From Lysobacter sp. BMK333-48F3 (GTDB lineage Bacteria > Pseudomonadota > Gammaproteobacteria > Xanthomonadales > Xanthomonadaceae), in the NCBI RefSeq assembly GCF_019733395.1, contig NZ_JAIHOO010000001.1, forward strand, positions 1,674,001 to 1,738,000: DNA of 64,000 nt, in the 5' to 3' direction. The notes beneath the pieces are model-generated. The model had not been told where the DNA came from. It was given only the letters and a program-made list of their open reading frames with translations, and ran no database searches. This document shows, piece by piece, positions 27,201 to 36,188 of this stretch (its first letter is position 1; the number at the start of each line of letters is the position of its first letter). A program made the translations under genes and the position numbers.

Positions 27201-27666
27201 CGTGCACGGGCCGGCGCAGATCGCCCACGGCCTGGACTGGCTGGTGCTGTCGGCGCTCGGCGACGCGCGCCCGCTGGCCCAGTTCGCCGATACCGACACC
27301 GGCCCCGGCCCGCACCTGCGCCCGCCGGTACCGCCGGCGCAGGCGCGCGCCGCCCTGCAGGCCTTGCTGCGGCTGCGCGACTACGGCCTGCGCGAGCCGC
27401 TGCCGTTCCTGCCGCGCGCCGGCTGGCTGTGGTACGAGGCGGCGATGCAGGATCCGCAGGGCTGGAGCGACGCCGGCTGGAACAAGGCCGAAGCCCAGTG
27501 GCGCGGCAGCCCGCGCAGCTGGGCCGAGGCGGGCACGCCGGGCGCGCTGTTGGCGCTGCGCGGGCGCGACCCGTTCGCCGATCCCGAACTGGGCGAGCAA
27601 TTCCGCGACATCGCCCGGCGCGTGTTCGGCGCGGTGGTGTCCGGCCGCGACGAGGACGCGGCATGA
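24286..27666 (+). CDS. recC: Exodeoxyribonuclease V subunit gamma
   Basis: This is RecC, 1126 residues, the Chi-recognising scaffold of RecBCD. The N-terminal helicase-like region has lost motif function (LIPQVAMRRWLQATLAQAYGIA, LEFLTPGEFVRRAL), as is normal for RecC, and the C-terminal nuclease-like domain is also non-catalytic. ATG 24286 is preferred to a TTG six codons upstream. The stop overlaps the recB start as ATGA. The gene order recC-recB-recD is that of most gammaproteobacteria. Confidence 0.96.
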   Translation: MPARADFRLYHSNALDVLAGLLAQELRTPAPGLGLLAPDTILIPQVAMRRWLQATLAQAYGIAANLEFLTPGEFVRRALEANVPGDEDDLDAAAMRWRLYATLAQPAQWREPALAPLRAYLDGDDPLKAWSLAGELASLFEKYQAWRRDWLLAWDAGGERHDPQAALWRKVAAGRRYRARRIDDYLQRFGGDQAPAPRGLPPRLFAFATLNVSPDVLRVIATQAHAGTLHFYLPTPTRKYWGDLSSYGQRLRQLDAAGGAPAADEEENPLLQAWGAAGRDFMAVLGGYEVVHPSGEIAAYADPEDSRHDDPARDSLLQRLQRDLLHRRAPPLLPWRAEVERDDASLQVHACHTRLREVQVLHDQLQALLDPDSPQGRRFDPPLQPREIAVLAPDIDPYAPHIAAVFGGLAGRAGYIPYALADVSPLAAEPLAEVFLRLLALPVSRFGLSEILDLLATPAIAEQAGLDGAGLDRLRTWLQDAGARWGIDAAHRRRHDAPGDDAYTWAFALDRLLLGHAVGHDHDGHGELVAGIAPYAELEGASLDALDALIRLLRVLARHERALDAQLSPGQWAERLLGLLRALLPERPRGGADQRTLERLRSLIESFARDAALADVETTVPAEVVRAHFRAALAEADTRAPLLTGGISFGRMVPMRLIPFRVICLLGMNDGDYPRRDPAGGLNRLAAELGTAARRHGDRSLRDDDRFLFLQLFAAASDSFYLSYLGADPRDGSQREPSALIAELLDVAARYHADPAQARKALLVRQPLQSFAAAAFGAGEREGEREPRRFSYREEWRAAVDAGAQERAPIGPWLEQPLAPAASEDEIAYAELRAFLRDPPTAFLRQRLGLRLPDRIEAEDDVEPLVLPGPGLFRQQLQRAVFDELLSGAGAVDRERLQAQLRARALLPSGPLGRRQLDALLGQVRPYADAFGRWREGEAQTLDFALDLDGRRLSGRLDELYRGGLARLRFDRVHGPAQIAHGLDWLVLSALGDARPLAQFADTDTGPGPHLRPPVPPAQARAALQALLRLRDYGLREPLPFLPRAGWLWYEAAMQDPQGWSDAGWNKAEAQWRGSPRSWAEAGTPGALLALRGRDPFADPELGEQFRDIARRVFGAVVSGRDEDAA

Positions 27667-30600
27667 GCGCAGCGCGCGATCCCTTCCTCGACCTGCCGCT
27701 GGACGGCCTGCGCCTGATCGAGGCCAGCGCCGGCACCGGCAAGACCTACACCCTGGCGACCCTGGTCACCCGGCTGGTGATCGAGCGCGGCCTGCGCATC
27801 GGCCAGATCCTCGCGGTGACCTTCACCGACGCCGCCACCCAGGAACTGCGCGAGCGCCTGCGCCGGCGCCTGCTGCTGGCCGCGCGCATCGCCGCCGACG
27901 ATCCGACCCTGGCCCGCGCCGGCGACGACGCCGAGCGCGCCCTGACCCGGCAGTTGGTCGAAGCCCAGGCCGAAACCGAAGGCGCCGCGGCGTTGCGCGC
28001 GCGCCTGCAGCGCGCCGCGCGCGAGATCGACCTGGCCGCGGTGGTCACCATCCACGGCTTCTGCGCGCGGGTGCTGGCCGAGCATGCGCTGGAAACCGGA
28101 CAGCCGTTCGCGGCGCCGGAAATGATCGGCAGCGAACGCGAGCTGCTCGACGAGATCGCGGTCGACCTGTGGCGCGCGTTCGGCGATCAGGCCGCCGCGG
28201 CCGAACTGCTGTCGCGGCAGTGGCCGGGCGGGCCGGAGGCCTTGGCCGCCGACCTCGGCGCGCTGCTGCGCACGCCCTTGCTGCTGCCGCCGATGCCGGC
28301 CGAGACGGCCGATCCCTTGCCGGCGCTGGAAGCGGCGGCGCAGGCCTTGCGCGAAGCGTTCCGCGCCCACGGCGAAGACGCCTGCATCGCGCTGGAGACC
28401 GCGATCGCGGCCAAGGTGCTGAACGGCAACAGCTACCGCGCCAACCTGCCGCGCGAAGCCTGGGCCCTGCTCGAGCGCTGGTGCGCCGACGGCGACGCCG
28501 CGCAGGCGCTCGACCCGCGCCTGGACAAGCTCACCCCGGCCCAGTTGGCGGCCAAGACCAACAAGGGCAAGGACGCTTCGACCCCGGCCTCGCCCTTGTT
28601 CGACGCGGTCGCCGCCTATCTCGACGCGTCGCGCGCGCGCGCGCAGTGGCTGGACGGACAGGCGATCGCCTTGGTGCATCGCCTGCGCGAGGCCGCGGCC
28701 GCGCGTCTGGCCGAACTCAAGCGGGTGCGCCGGGTGCAGAGCTTCGACGACCTGATCGACGACGTCTACGACGCCTTGCAGGGGCCGCACGCCGAGGCCC
28801 TGGCCGAGCGCCTGCGCCAGCAGTACGCGGTGGCCCTGGTCGACGAATTCCAGGACACCGACCCGCGCCAGTGGGCGATCTTCGAGCGCGTGTTCGGTCC
28901 GCGCAGCGCCGCCCCGGCCGGGCTGTTCCTGATCGGCGATCCCAAGCAGGCGATCTATGGCTTCCGCGGCGGCGACGTGCACACCTATCTCGGCGCGGCC
29001 GCCCAGGCCGAGGCCGCGCCGCCGCTGGAGCACAACTTCCGTTCGCGGCCGTCGCTGCTGGCGGCGGTCTCGGCGCTGTACGCGCAGGCCGGCGCGGCCG
29101 CGTTCGTCGACGAGCGCATCCGCTTCCGCGAAGTCGCCCCCGGCGGCGCGGTCGCCGATGCCGATCTGTCGCGCGACGGCGCGATCGCGCCGGCCTTGAC
29201 CCTGCGCCGTCTGCCGGCGCCCGGGGACGGACGCAAGAAGGCCGAATGGAATGCCGGCGAGTCGCGCGAGCAGGCCGCGCGCGCCTGCGTCGCCGCGATC
29301 CACGCCTGGCTGGCGCAGTCGCGCGAGGGCCGGGCGTCGATCGAAGGCCGGCCGCTGCAGCCGGCCGACATCGCCGTGCTGGTGCGCAGCCACGACGAAG
29401 CGGCGCGGATCCAGCAGGCGCTGACCGTGGCCGGCATTCCGGCGGTCGCCGCCGGCCGCCGCAGCCTGTTCGCGACCGAGCAGGCGCAGGAGCTGCTGAA
29501 CCTGTTCGACGCCCTGCTCCAGCCCGGCGACGGCGGCCGCCTGCGCACCGCTCTGGCCAGCGTGCTGATCGGCCTGGACGGCGCGGCGATCGCGCGCCTG
29601 GCGCAGGACGAGGCCGAACAGGCGCAGTGGCAGGCGCAGGCCCTGTTGTGGCGCGAGCGCTGGCAGCGGCACGGGCCGCTGGCCCTGATCGCCGACCTGT
29701 GCGCGGCGCAGGCGCCGCGCCTGCTCGCGCTCGACGACGGCGAACGGCGCCTGACCAATCTGCTCCAGCTCGGCGAAGTGCTGCAGGAGGCCGACACCCG
29801 CGCGCTCGGCCTGCACGGCCTGCGCGACTGGCTGCGCCTGCGCATCGCCGAGGCCGACGACAGCGACGAGAAACAACAGCTGCGGCTGGAGTCGGACGCG
29901 CGCCGGGTGCAGATCCTGACCCTGCACAAGAGCAAGGGCCTGGAGTTCGGCCTGGTGTTTCTGCCGTTCGTGGCGATGAGCAAGGAACCGCGCGAAGGCC
30001 GCTGGTGCGAATACCCGGACCCCGCCCACGGCAAGGTCCTGCAGCTGAAGACCGAGCTCAGCGTCGCCGGCGCGCCGGACTGGAAGCAGGCCTTCGAGCG
30101 GGCCGCGCAGGAGCAGCGCGCCGAGGACGCGCGCCTGCTCTACGTCGGCCTGACCCGCGCCCGCCACGCGCTGTGGATCGCCTGCGGTCCCTTGTACCGC
30201 AGTGCGGAGGCGCCGCTGCAGCCGATGCTGGGCGACCTCGACGCGCTGGCCGCGGCGCTGCCGCAGGCGATCGAACTCGACGATGCGGCGTTGGGCGCGC
30301 CGCCGCGGCCGTTGCCGCCGGCGCCGAGCGGACAGGTGCCGCCGGCGCGGGTCGCGCGCCGCGGCGGACCGGCGCGCGACTGGTGGGTGTACAGCTTCAC
30401 CCAGCTGACCCAGGAGGACGACCGTGCCGCCGCGGCCGAAGAGCGCGGCGCCGAAGACGAGCCGGAGACGGCGCCGGTGTTGCTGGCGCCGGGCGATGCG
30501 CGTTTCTCCGGCAGCCGCTTCGGCAACGTCCTGCACGAAGCCCTAGAACGGGTCGATTTCCAGCGCTGGAGCGACTGGCGCGAGGACAGCGTGTTGGCGC

Positions 30601-31238
30601 CGGACCAGGCTGCGCTGTTGGTGCAGGCGCTGCGCAAGGAAGGCTATGCCGAGGCCGACCTCGACGACGGCGTTGCGCTGCTCGCCTCCTTGGTCGGCCG
30701 CACCCTGACCGCGGCCCTGCCCGAAGGCGCGCGCCTGTGCGCGTTGCCGGAGGCGGCGCGGCGCGCCGAGATGGAATTCCACTTCGCCCTGGAGTCGGTG
30801 CCGGTCGATGCGCTGCTGGCGACCCTGCATGCCCACGGTTGGCTGCGCGAACGGCGCGGCTTCGGTCTGCGCCGGCGCCTGGACGGCCTGATGACCGGCA
30901 AGATCGACCTGGTCTACGCCCACGACGGCCGTTACTACGTGCTCGACTACAAGACCAATCGCCTGCCGGGCTACGAGCCGGCGCAACTGGAGCGGGCGAT
31001 GGCCGACAGCGAATACACCCTGCAATCGCTGATCTACACCCTCGCCCTGCACCGCTGGCTGCGCTTCCGCCTCGGCGAGAGTTACGACTACGCGCGCGAT
31101 TTCGGCGGCGTGCGCTACCTGTTCTGCCGCGGCCTGGATCCGGCCGACCCGGCCGCCGGGGTGTGCGCGTTCGTGCCGCCGGCGGCGCTGGTCGAGGCGG
31201 TCGACGGCTTGTTCGCCGGCCACGGGGTCAGCGCATGA
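27663..31238 (+). CDS. recB: Exodeoxyribonuclease V subunit beta
   Basis: RecB, 1191 residues, is the 3'-5' SF1A helicase and nuclease of RecBCD. Walker A is at residues 21-30 (ASAGTGKTYT), the DEFQDTDP box follows in the middle, and the RecB-family nuclease motif appears as GKIDL (D1082) and LDYKTN (D1095, K1097), so it should be catalytically active. It starts inside the recC stop (ATGA) and ends overlapping recD the same way, so all three subunits are made stoichiometrically. Confidence 0.97.
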   Translation: MSAARDPFLDLPLDGLRLIEASAGTGKTYTLATLVTRLVIERGLRIGQILAVTFTDAATQELRERLRRRLLLAARIAADDPTLARAGDDAERALTRQLVEAQAETEGAAALRARLQRAAREIDLAAVVTIHGFCARVLAEHALETGQPFAAPEMIGSERELLDEIAVDLWRAFGDQAAAAELLSRQWPGGPEALAADLGALLRTPLLLPPMPAETADPLPALEAAAQALREAFRAHGEDACIALETAIAAKVLNGNSYRANLPREAWALLERWCADGDAAQALDPRLDKLTPAQLAAKTNKGKDASTPASPLFDAVAAYLDASRARAQWLDGQAIALVHRLREAAAARLAELKRVRRVQSFDDLIDDVYDALQGPHAEALAERLRQQYAVALVDEFQDTDPRQWAIFERVFGPRSAAPAGLFLIGDPKQAIYGFRGGDVHTYLGAAAQAEAAPPLEHNFRSRPSLLAAVSALYAQAGAAAFVDERIRFREVAPGGAVADADLSRDGAIAPALTLRRLPAPGDGRKKAEWNAGESREQAARACVAAIHAWLAQSREGRASIEGRPLQPADIAVLVRSHDEAARIQQALTVAGIPAVAAGRRSLFATEQAQELLNLFDALLQPGDGGRLRTALASVLIGLDGAAIARLAQDEAEQAQWQAQALLWRERWQRHGPLALIADLCAAQAPRLLALDDGERRLTNLLQLGEVLQEADTRALGLHGLRDWLRLRIAEADDSDEKQQLRLESDARRVQILTLHKSKGLEFGLVFLPFVAMSKEPREGRWCEYPDPAHGKVLQLKTELSVAGAPDWKQAFERAAQEQRAEDARLLYVGLTRARHALWIACGPLYRSAEAPLQPMLGDLDALAAALPQAIELDDAALGAPPRPLPPAPSGQVPPARVARRGGPARDWWVYSFTQLTQEDDRAAAAEERGAEDEPETAPVLLAPGDARFSGSRFGNVLHEALERVDFQRWSDWREDSVLAPDQAALLVQALRKEGYAEADLDDGVALLASLVGRTLTAALPEGARLCALPEAARRAEMEFHFALESVPVDALLATLHAHGWLRERRGFGLRRRLDGLMTGKIDLVYAHDGRYYVLDYKTNRLPGYEPAQLERAMADSEYTLQSLIYTLALHRWLRFRLGESYDYARDFGGVRYLFCRGLDPADPAAGVCAFVPPAALVEAVDGLFAGHGVSA

Positions 31239-33067
31239 GCCTGCTCGATGCGCTGCTGCGCGACGGCAGCCTGCGCACCGTCGACCACGCCCTGGCCCAG
31301 GCCTTGCGCCGGCTCGACCGCGACACGCCGGACCCGGTGCTGGCGGCGGCGGCGCTGGCCTCGCAGGCGATCGCGCGCGGCCACGCCGGGTTCGATCCGG
31401 CCCAGCCGCAGGCCTACAGCGAAGCGGCGATCGACTGGCCCGAGCCGCAGGCCTGGCGCGAGGCGCTGGCGCAGTCGCGCTGGGTGGCCACGCCGGAGCC
31501 TGCGCAGCCGGCCGACGCCGAGGCGCCGCTGGTGCTGGAGCGCGGCCTGCTGTACCTGCGCCGCTATCGCGAATACGAACGCCGCCTGGCCCAGGGCCTG
31601 CGCCGGATCGCCGCGCATGCGCCGCCGCCGCCGGACCTGGCCGCGCTGGCGCCGTTGTTCGCGGCCTTGTTTCCGCAGGCGCGCGAAGACGACCGCCAGG
31701 CGCGCGCAGCGGCATTGGCGCTGCTGCAATCGCTGTTGATCGCCACCGGCGGCCCCGGCACCGGCAAGACCACCACCATCGCCCGGCTGCTGGCGCTGTT
31801 GATCGCCCAGGCGCGGTTGGATGGGGTAGCCGCGCCGCGCATCGCCCTGGCCGCGCCGACCGGCCGCGCCGCCGAACGCATGGCCGAAAGCCTGCGCCTG
31901 GCGGCGAGCGGCCTGCAGGCGCTGGAGCCGGGCCTGGCCGCGGCCCTGCCCGCCTCGGCCAGCACCCTGCACCGCCTGCTCGGCAGCGTGCCCGACAGCG
32001 CGCGCTTCAAGCACGATGCGCGCAACCCGTTGGCCTGCGACGTGGCCGTGGTCGACGAGGCCTCGATGGTCGACCTGCCGTTGATGTGCAAGCTGGTCGA
32101 GGCGGTGCCCGATGGCGCGCGCCTGATCCTGCTCGGCGATCGCGATCAATTGCCTTCGGTGGAAGCCGGCGACGTGCTCGCGGCGATCGTCGACGCCGCC
32201 GGCGACGACGAGGGCCTGCCGGCGCCGCTCGCCGAGCGCTTGCGGCCTCTGCTCGGCGAGCTGCCCGTGCGCGCCGATCCCGGCCCGCTGGGCGCCTGCC
32301 GGGTGCATCTGCGCCGCGGTTACCGCCAGGCCGAGAGCCTGGACCTGGCGCCGCTGGCGGCGGCGGTGCGCGACGGCGACGCCGACACCGCGCTGGCCCT
32401 GCTGCGCGGCGGCGAATTGGCCGGGGTGCATTTCCACGAAGACCTGCACGACCCGCTGACCGGCGCCGGCCGCGAGGCCTTGCTGCCGGCCTGGCGCGCG
32501 CTGAGCGAAGCGCGCGATCCGCTGCAGGCCCTGGCCCTGGCGTCGCGGCTGCGCCTGCTGACCGCGCTGCGCGACGGCGGCCAGGGCGCGGCGCCGCTCA
32601 ATGCGCGGATCGAAGAGGCTCTGGCCGGCTCGCACCGTCCGAGCTATTTCCACGGACGCCTGCTGTTGATCACCGAGAACAGCTATCGCCACGGCCTGTT
32701 CAACGGCGACATCGGCGTATGCCTGCGCGCCCGCGACGATCAGGGCCGCGACCTGCCCGGCGCGCCGGTGCTGGCCTGGTTCGCCGGCGGCAGCGAGGGC
32801 GCGCGGCCGTTCCATCCCTCCGCCCTGCCCGCCCACGGCGGCGCGTTCGCGATGACCGTGCACAAATCGCAGGGCTCGGAGTTCGACTCGGTGTGGCTGC
32901 AGCTGCCGCGCCAGGACGCGCGCCATCTGTCGCGCGAGTTGATCTACACCGGCCTGACCCGGGCGCGGCGCGAACTGCATCTGGCCGCGAGCGAGCCGGT
33001 GCTGCGCCAGGCGCTGTCGCGGCACGCGGCGCGGGTGTCGGGGCTGGCGTGGCGGTTGGGTGGGTGA
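31235..33067 (+). CDS. recD: Exodeoxyribonuclease V subunit alpha
   Basis: RecD, 610 residues, is the 5'-3' SF1B helicase of RecBCD. Walker A lies at residues 172-179 (GGPGTGKT), Walker B appears as AVVDEASMVD, and the C-terminal motifs include MTVHKSQGSEFD and LIYTGLTRARREL. The first 130 residues are the RecB-contacting domain. The start overlaps recB as ATGA. The gene is followed directly by a hexamer/C-tract repeat. Confidence 0.97.
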   Translation: MSLLDALLRDGSLRTVDHALAQALRRLDRDTPDPVLAAAALASQAIARGHAGFDPAQPQAYSEAAIDWPEPQAWREALAQSRWVATPEPAQPADAEAPLVLERGLLYLRRYREYERRLAQGLRRIAAHAPPPPDLAALAPLFAALFPQAREDDRQARAAALALLQSLLIATGGPGTGKTTTIARLLALLIAQARLDGVAAPRIALAAPTGRAAERMAESLRLAASGLQALEPGLAAALPASASTLHRLLGSVPDSARFKHDARNPLACDVAVVDEASMVDLPLMCKLVEAVPDGARLILLGDRDQLPSVEAGDVLAAIVDAAGDDEGLPAPLAERLRPLLGELPVRADPGPLGACRVHLRRGYRQAESLDLAPLAAAVRDGDADTALALLRGGELAGVHFHEDLHDPLTGAGREALLPAWRALSEARDPLQALALASRLRLLTALRDGGQGAAPLNARIEEALAGSHRPSYFHGRLLLITENSYRHGLFNGDIGVCLRARDDQGRDLPGAPVLAWFAGGSEGARPFHPSALPAHGGAFAMTVHKSQGSEFDSVWLQLPRQDARHLSRELIYTGLTRARRELHLAASEPVLRQALSRHAARVSGLAWRLGG

Positions 33068-33358
33068 GGTTGCGGCAACAGCAGCAACAGCAACAGCAAC
33101 AGCAAATCCCCCCTGGCCCCCCTTTTCAAAGGGGGGAATTCGTTGGGTGAGAACGAGGCGGCGGTCGCTATCGTCGCGTCTCCACCGCTCCTGCTGTTCC
33201 CCCTTGAAAAAGGGGGGGGATTCGTTGGGTGAGAACGAAGCGGCGGTCGCTATCATCGCGTCTCCACCGCTGCTGCTGTTCCCCCCTTTGAAAAAGGGGG
33301 GCTAGGGGGGATTTGCTCTTAGTCCGAGCGCGCTGCGCAAACCAGCCCCCATCGCGCC
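33068..33358. repeat. C-tract element cluster with 81-bp tandem duplication
   Basis: After recD come GCAACA-type hexamers (about 33072-33103), then AAATCCCCCC and the palindromic CCCCCC/GGGGGG unit (33104-33136). A core beginning ATTCGTTGGGTGAGAAC is present twice, at 33138 and 33219, with a period of 81 bases and only a few differences. Each copy ends in CTGTTCCCCC and a GAAAAAGGGGGG block. The outer right end reads GGGGGGATTTGC near 33305-33315. This may also terminate recD and the convergent LysR gene. Confidence 0.8.
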
Positions 33359-34516
33359 TCAAACCAGCGCCGCATCCTCGTCGCTGGGCGTATCGTCGCG
33401 GCGCGCATCGGCCGGCGTCGCCTTGGCCGCGCGCGCCGGGGTCTTGCCGCCGCGCGCGTCCACCGCTTCGGCGATGGCTTCGATCGCCTCCACCACCGGC
33501 ACCGCGATCGTGCGCGATTCGCCGGCTTCCTTGGCCAGCCCATGCGCCAGCGCCGCTTCGGCTTCCTCGGAGGCCTTGCGGAAGCGCTTGGCGTCCGGGC
33601 ACAGCACCTGCATGTAGTCGGCGTCGAAGTTGAGCCGCTCGACCAGGAAGTCGATGAAGGCGCGGACCTTGGGCGACTGCACCTGGCCGCGCGGGAACAC
33701 CGCGTTGAACTCGTATTCCGGCCCGGTCCAGCCGGCCAGCACGCGCTGCACGTAGCCCTGCTCGGCGAAGGCCTTGACCGTAACGTCGGCGGCCAGCATC
33801 AGCGCCTCGCCGCACAGCAGCGCGCCGCGCAGCGGGCCCGGATCGTTGGCGACCATCACCGGGTCGATCACGTAGTCGACGCTGCGTTCGCCGTCGCTGA
33901 GCGTCCACACGTACTCGTTGTTGCGGCGAGACTTGGGCATCGCCAGGGTGCGGTGATGGCGCAAATCGTCCGGATGCAGCGGCTCGCCGTGGCGCGCCAG
34001 GTAGTTCGGGCTGGCGTAGATCTGGGTGCGGAAGATCGCCAGCCGGCGCTTGATCAGGTTGGAATCGGGCAGGTCGCCGACCCGCAGCGCGACGTCGATG
34101 CCCTTGTCGATCAGGTCGACGGTGTCGTTGCTGAGGTTCATCTCCACCCGCACCTCCGGATGGCGCGCATGGAACTCGCCCAGCAGCGGCGCGATCCAGG
34201 TGATGCCGACCGAATACGGCGCGGTGATCCGCAGCCAGCCGCGCGGGCCGCCCTGCAACTGGCCGACCGCGCTCTCGGCTTCGGCCAGTTCGCGGGCGAT
34301 GCGCTGGCAGTGTTCGAAGTACAGGTTGCCGGCCTCGGTCAGGCCGAGCTTGCGGGTCGTGCGATGCAGCAACTGCGCGCCGAGCCGGGTTTCCAGTTCC
34401 TGCACCTTGCGGCTGACCGTGGTCTTGGGCAGGCGCAGCGCGCGCGCGGCGGCGATGAAGCTGCCGCTTTCGACCACTTTGACGAAGATCAGGGTGTCGT
34501 TGAGATCGTGAGCCAT
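33359..34516 (-). CDS. LysR family regulator with C-terminal extension
   Basis: The 385-residue protein has a LysR helix-turn-helix (LIFVKVVESGSFIAAARAL, PKTTVSRKVQELETRL) and substrate-binding domain (GITWIAPLLGEFHARHPEVR) of the CrgA/AaeR-like group. It is about 80 residues longer than a normal LysR because of an Ala/Glu-rich tail from about residue 305 (RKASEEAEAALAHGLAKEAG onward), of unknown role. ATG 34516 is the family start. It is divergent from the DUF2798-SDR-RND operon, which it most likely controls. Confidence 0.9.
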   Translation of the reverse strand: MAHDLNDTLIFVKVVESGSFIAAARALRLPKTTVSRKVQELETRLGAQLLHRTTRKLGLTEAGNLYFEHCQRIARELAEAESAVGQLQGGPRGWLRITAPYSVGITWIAPLLGEFHARHPEVRVEMNLSNDTVDLIDKGIDVALRVGDLPDSNLIKRRLAIFRTQIYASPNYLARHGEPLHPDDLRHHRTLAMPKSRRNNEYVWTLSDGERSVDYVIDPVMVANDPGPLRGALLCGEALMLAADVTVKAFAEQGYVQRVLAGWTGPEYEFNAVFPRGQVQSPKVRAFIDFLVERLNFDADYMQVLCPDAKRFRKASEEAEAALAHGLAKEAGESRTIAVPVVEAIEAIAEAVDARGGKTPARAAKATPADARRDDTPSDEDAALV

Positions 34517-34947
34517 GGGGGATGGCCTCCTTTGCGAATGTTGGCGATGCCGCACTTGCGGTGTCGTGCGATGCGGCCTGGCCGTGGCCGCCGGTGCTGG
34601 AACGAAAGCGCGAAGCGGATGATCGAGTAACCACGCGACAGCGTCTGTGCATGAACGGGCCGGCGGCGATGACGTCTGTCACCGCGGCCGACTGATCCCG
34701 TCCACTGCCGTGGATGGCGCGCGGCGGCGACAGTGGCGGATGTCGTCGTCCCGGCCGTGCGGCGCCTCCTGCGCCGGCGACTGCTTCCCCTTGCCTGCGC
34801 TCCAGGCTTGGGGGCCGGACGCGGTGCGATCAAGAGGGTACCCGGGGTATTGGCCCGATGTCGGGACAATTATTCCCTGAATCAGTGGCTAATCAAGTGC
34901 CATTGGCCTCTCTACTCTGTGCCGCAGATCGACACGAGGCCCCCGCC
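34517..34947. promoter_or_regulatory. LysR/RND operon divergent region
   Basis: A 431-base gap. Most is GC-rich with no clear structure, but 34862-34920 is distinctly AT-richer (GGGACAATTATTCCCTGAAT, TGGCTAATCAAGTG) and is the likely promoter and LysR-binding zone of the efflux operon. ATTAT and CTAAT flank it loosely as an inverted pair. Short ORFs here have no recognisable product. Confidence 0.4.
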
Positions 34948-35241
34948 ATGTTGACCCCCCGTCAAGCCCGATTCGCTTTTCTACCTTTGATGCTGGTGGC
35001 CATGTCCGCCCTGATCGGGCTGGCCGTGGTCGTGTTCCGCCAGGGCCTGGCCCAAGGCCCGGAAGAGGCCTGGATGCTGGCCTGGGTGCTCGCGTTCACC
35101 ATCGCTCTGCCCGCGGCGATGCTGCTGATGCCGGCCGTCGGCGCCCTGCTGGCGCATTACACCCGAGGTCATTCCGAGGGTGACACGCGTCATGGGATCA
35201 TCCCGGTTGTGGGATCAAAAGTCCCGGGAGCGGGACAATGA
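34948..35241 (+). CDS. DUF2798 domain-containing membrane protein
   Basis: A 97-residue protein with two transmembrane helices (residues 9-28 and about 45-68), matching DUF2798: ARFAFLPLMLVAMSALIGL and AWVLAFTIALPAAMLLMPA. The function of the family is unknown. It is the first gene of the efflux operon, and its stop overlaps the next start as ATGA. Confidence 0.85.
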   Translation: MLTPRQARFAFLPLMLVAMSALIGLAVVVFRQGLAQGPEEAWMLAWVLAFTIALPAAMLLMPAVGALLAHYTRGHSEGDTRHGIIPVVGSKVPGAGQ

Positions 35242-36188
35242 AAGCTCCACTGGTTGTACTCGGTGCCACCGGCGGCGTCGGCCGCGGGGTCGTCCAGGCC
35301 GCGATCGACAGCGGCCGGCCGGTCGTCGCGGTCGCGCGCCAGGCCTCCGAACTGAAGGCGCTCAAGGCCGGCTACCCCCACGCCGACCTGACCACGATCG
35401 CCGGTTCGGTCGCCAACGACGCCGCCGGCGCCAAGCTCGCGCGCGCGCTGCGCAAGCTCGGCCGCCCGCTCGCCGGCGTGGTCGCCGCGGTCTGCGGCAA
35501 CGCCGAACGCGGCCGCCTGCTCGACAACCCGGCCGAGTTTCTGCGCCGCAAGCTCGACGAGGACCTCCTCCCCCACCTCGCCGCGGCGCGTCACTTGCTG
35601 CCTCTGCTGGCCGAATACGATCGCGGCGGCACCTACGTGCTGATCGGCGGTCCCGGCAGCGAGCATCCCTGGGCCGGCTACGGGCACCGTTCGATCGGCG
35701 CCGCCGCGTTGCGCATGCTCGCGCGCGTGCTGCACGACGAAGCGCGCCAGCTGTCGGTGCGGGTGCAGTTGCTCGCCGTCGACACGCCGGTGTGCACCGA
35801 GTTCAACCAACGCCATTCCTGCCCCGAATGGCCGAGCGCGCTGTCGGTCGGTCAGCGCGCCCTGGCCCTGGTCGAGCACGACGTCAGCGGCGAACTGCCG
35901 CGCCCGATCGTGCCCTACGCGCTGCGCCTGTCGCCGCCGGAACTGCCGCCGCGCGGCGGCGCGCGCGTTCCGCTTCCGCCCGCCCGCGACGAGCCCGCGC
36001 GCTCGCAGCCCGCCAGCGATTCCGATCCCACCGCCCGCTCCATCCTCCCCAAGTCGACGCCTTCGACGGATGCGCAAGATCCGGACTGCGCATCGGACGA
36101 AAAGGCGCAACGCTGTCTGCAGGACGCGCGTGCGCTGTTGAAGTCGTTGACCACCAAGAATCCCAAACAGGAACCCACCCCCCGATGA
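35238..36188 (+). CDS. SDR-like NAD(P)-binding protein
   Basis: The 316-residue protein begins with a Rossmann nucleotide-binding motif (VVLGATGGVGRGVVQAAIDSG) and continues with short-chain-dehydrogenase-like strands (YVLIGGPGSEHPWAGYGHRS; the Tyr is in the YxxxR rather than the classical YxxxK pattern). It may be an atypical SDR or NmrA-like sensor rather than an active dehydrogenase. The last 80 residues are a low-complexity Pro/Ser/Asp tail. It is coupled by ATGA to both neighbours, so it clearly belongs to the efflux operon, which is unusual. Confidence 0.75.
   Translation: MKAPLVVLGATGGVGRGVVQAAIDSGRPVVAVARQASELKALKAGYPHADLTTIAGSVANDAAGAKLARALRKLGRPLAGVVAAVCGNAERGRLLDNPAEFLRRKLDEDLLPHLAAARHLLPLLAEYDRGGTYVLIGGPGSEHPWAGYGHRSIGAAALRMLARVLHDEARQLSVRVQLLAVDTPVCTEFNQRHSCPEWPSALSVGQRALALVEHDVSGELPRPIVPYALRLSPPELPPRGGARVPLPPARDEPARSQPASDSDPTARSILPKSTPSTDAQDPDCASDEKAQRCLQDARALLKSLTTKNPKQEPTPR

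Noticed and set aside
24609..31238. A 2209-residue plus-strand ORF overlapping recC and recB
   Set aside because: Its first half is an out-of-frame reading of recC, rich in Arg/Ala/Pro. Only the part from 27663 is the real recB gene.
24035..33316. CRISPR array at the C-tract/hexamer loci
   Set aside because: Repeat units are not regular direct repeats with uniform spacers, and no cas gene is present.
34647..35241. Short plus-strand ORFs in the LysR/RND gap
   Set aside because: No family match or ribosome binding site. The real gene starts at 34948.
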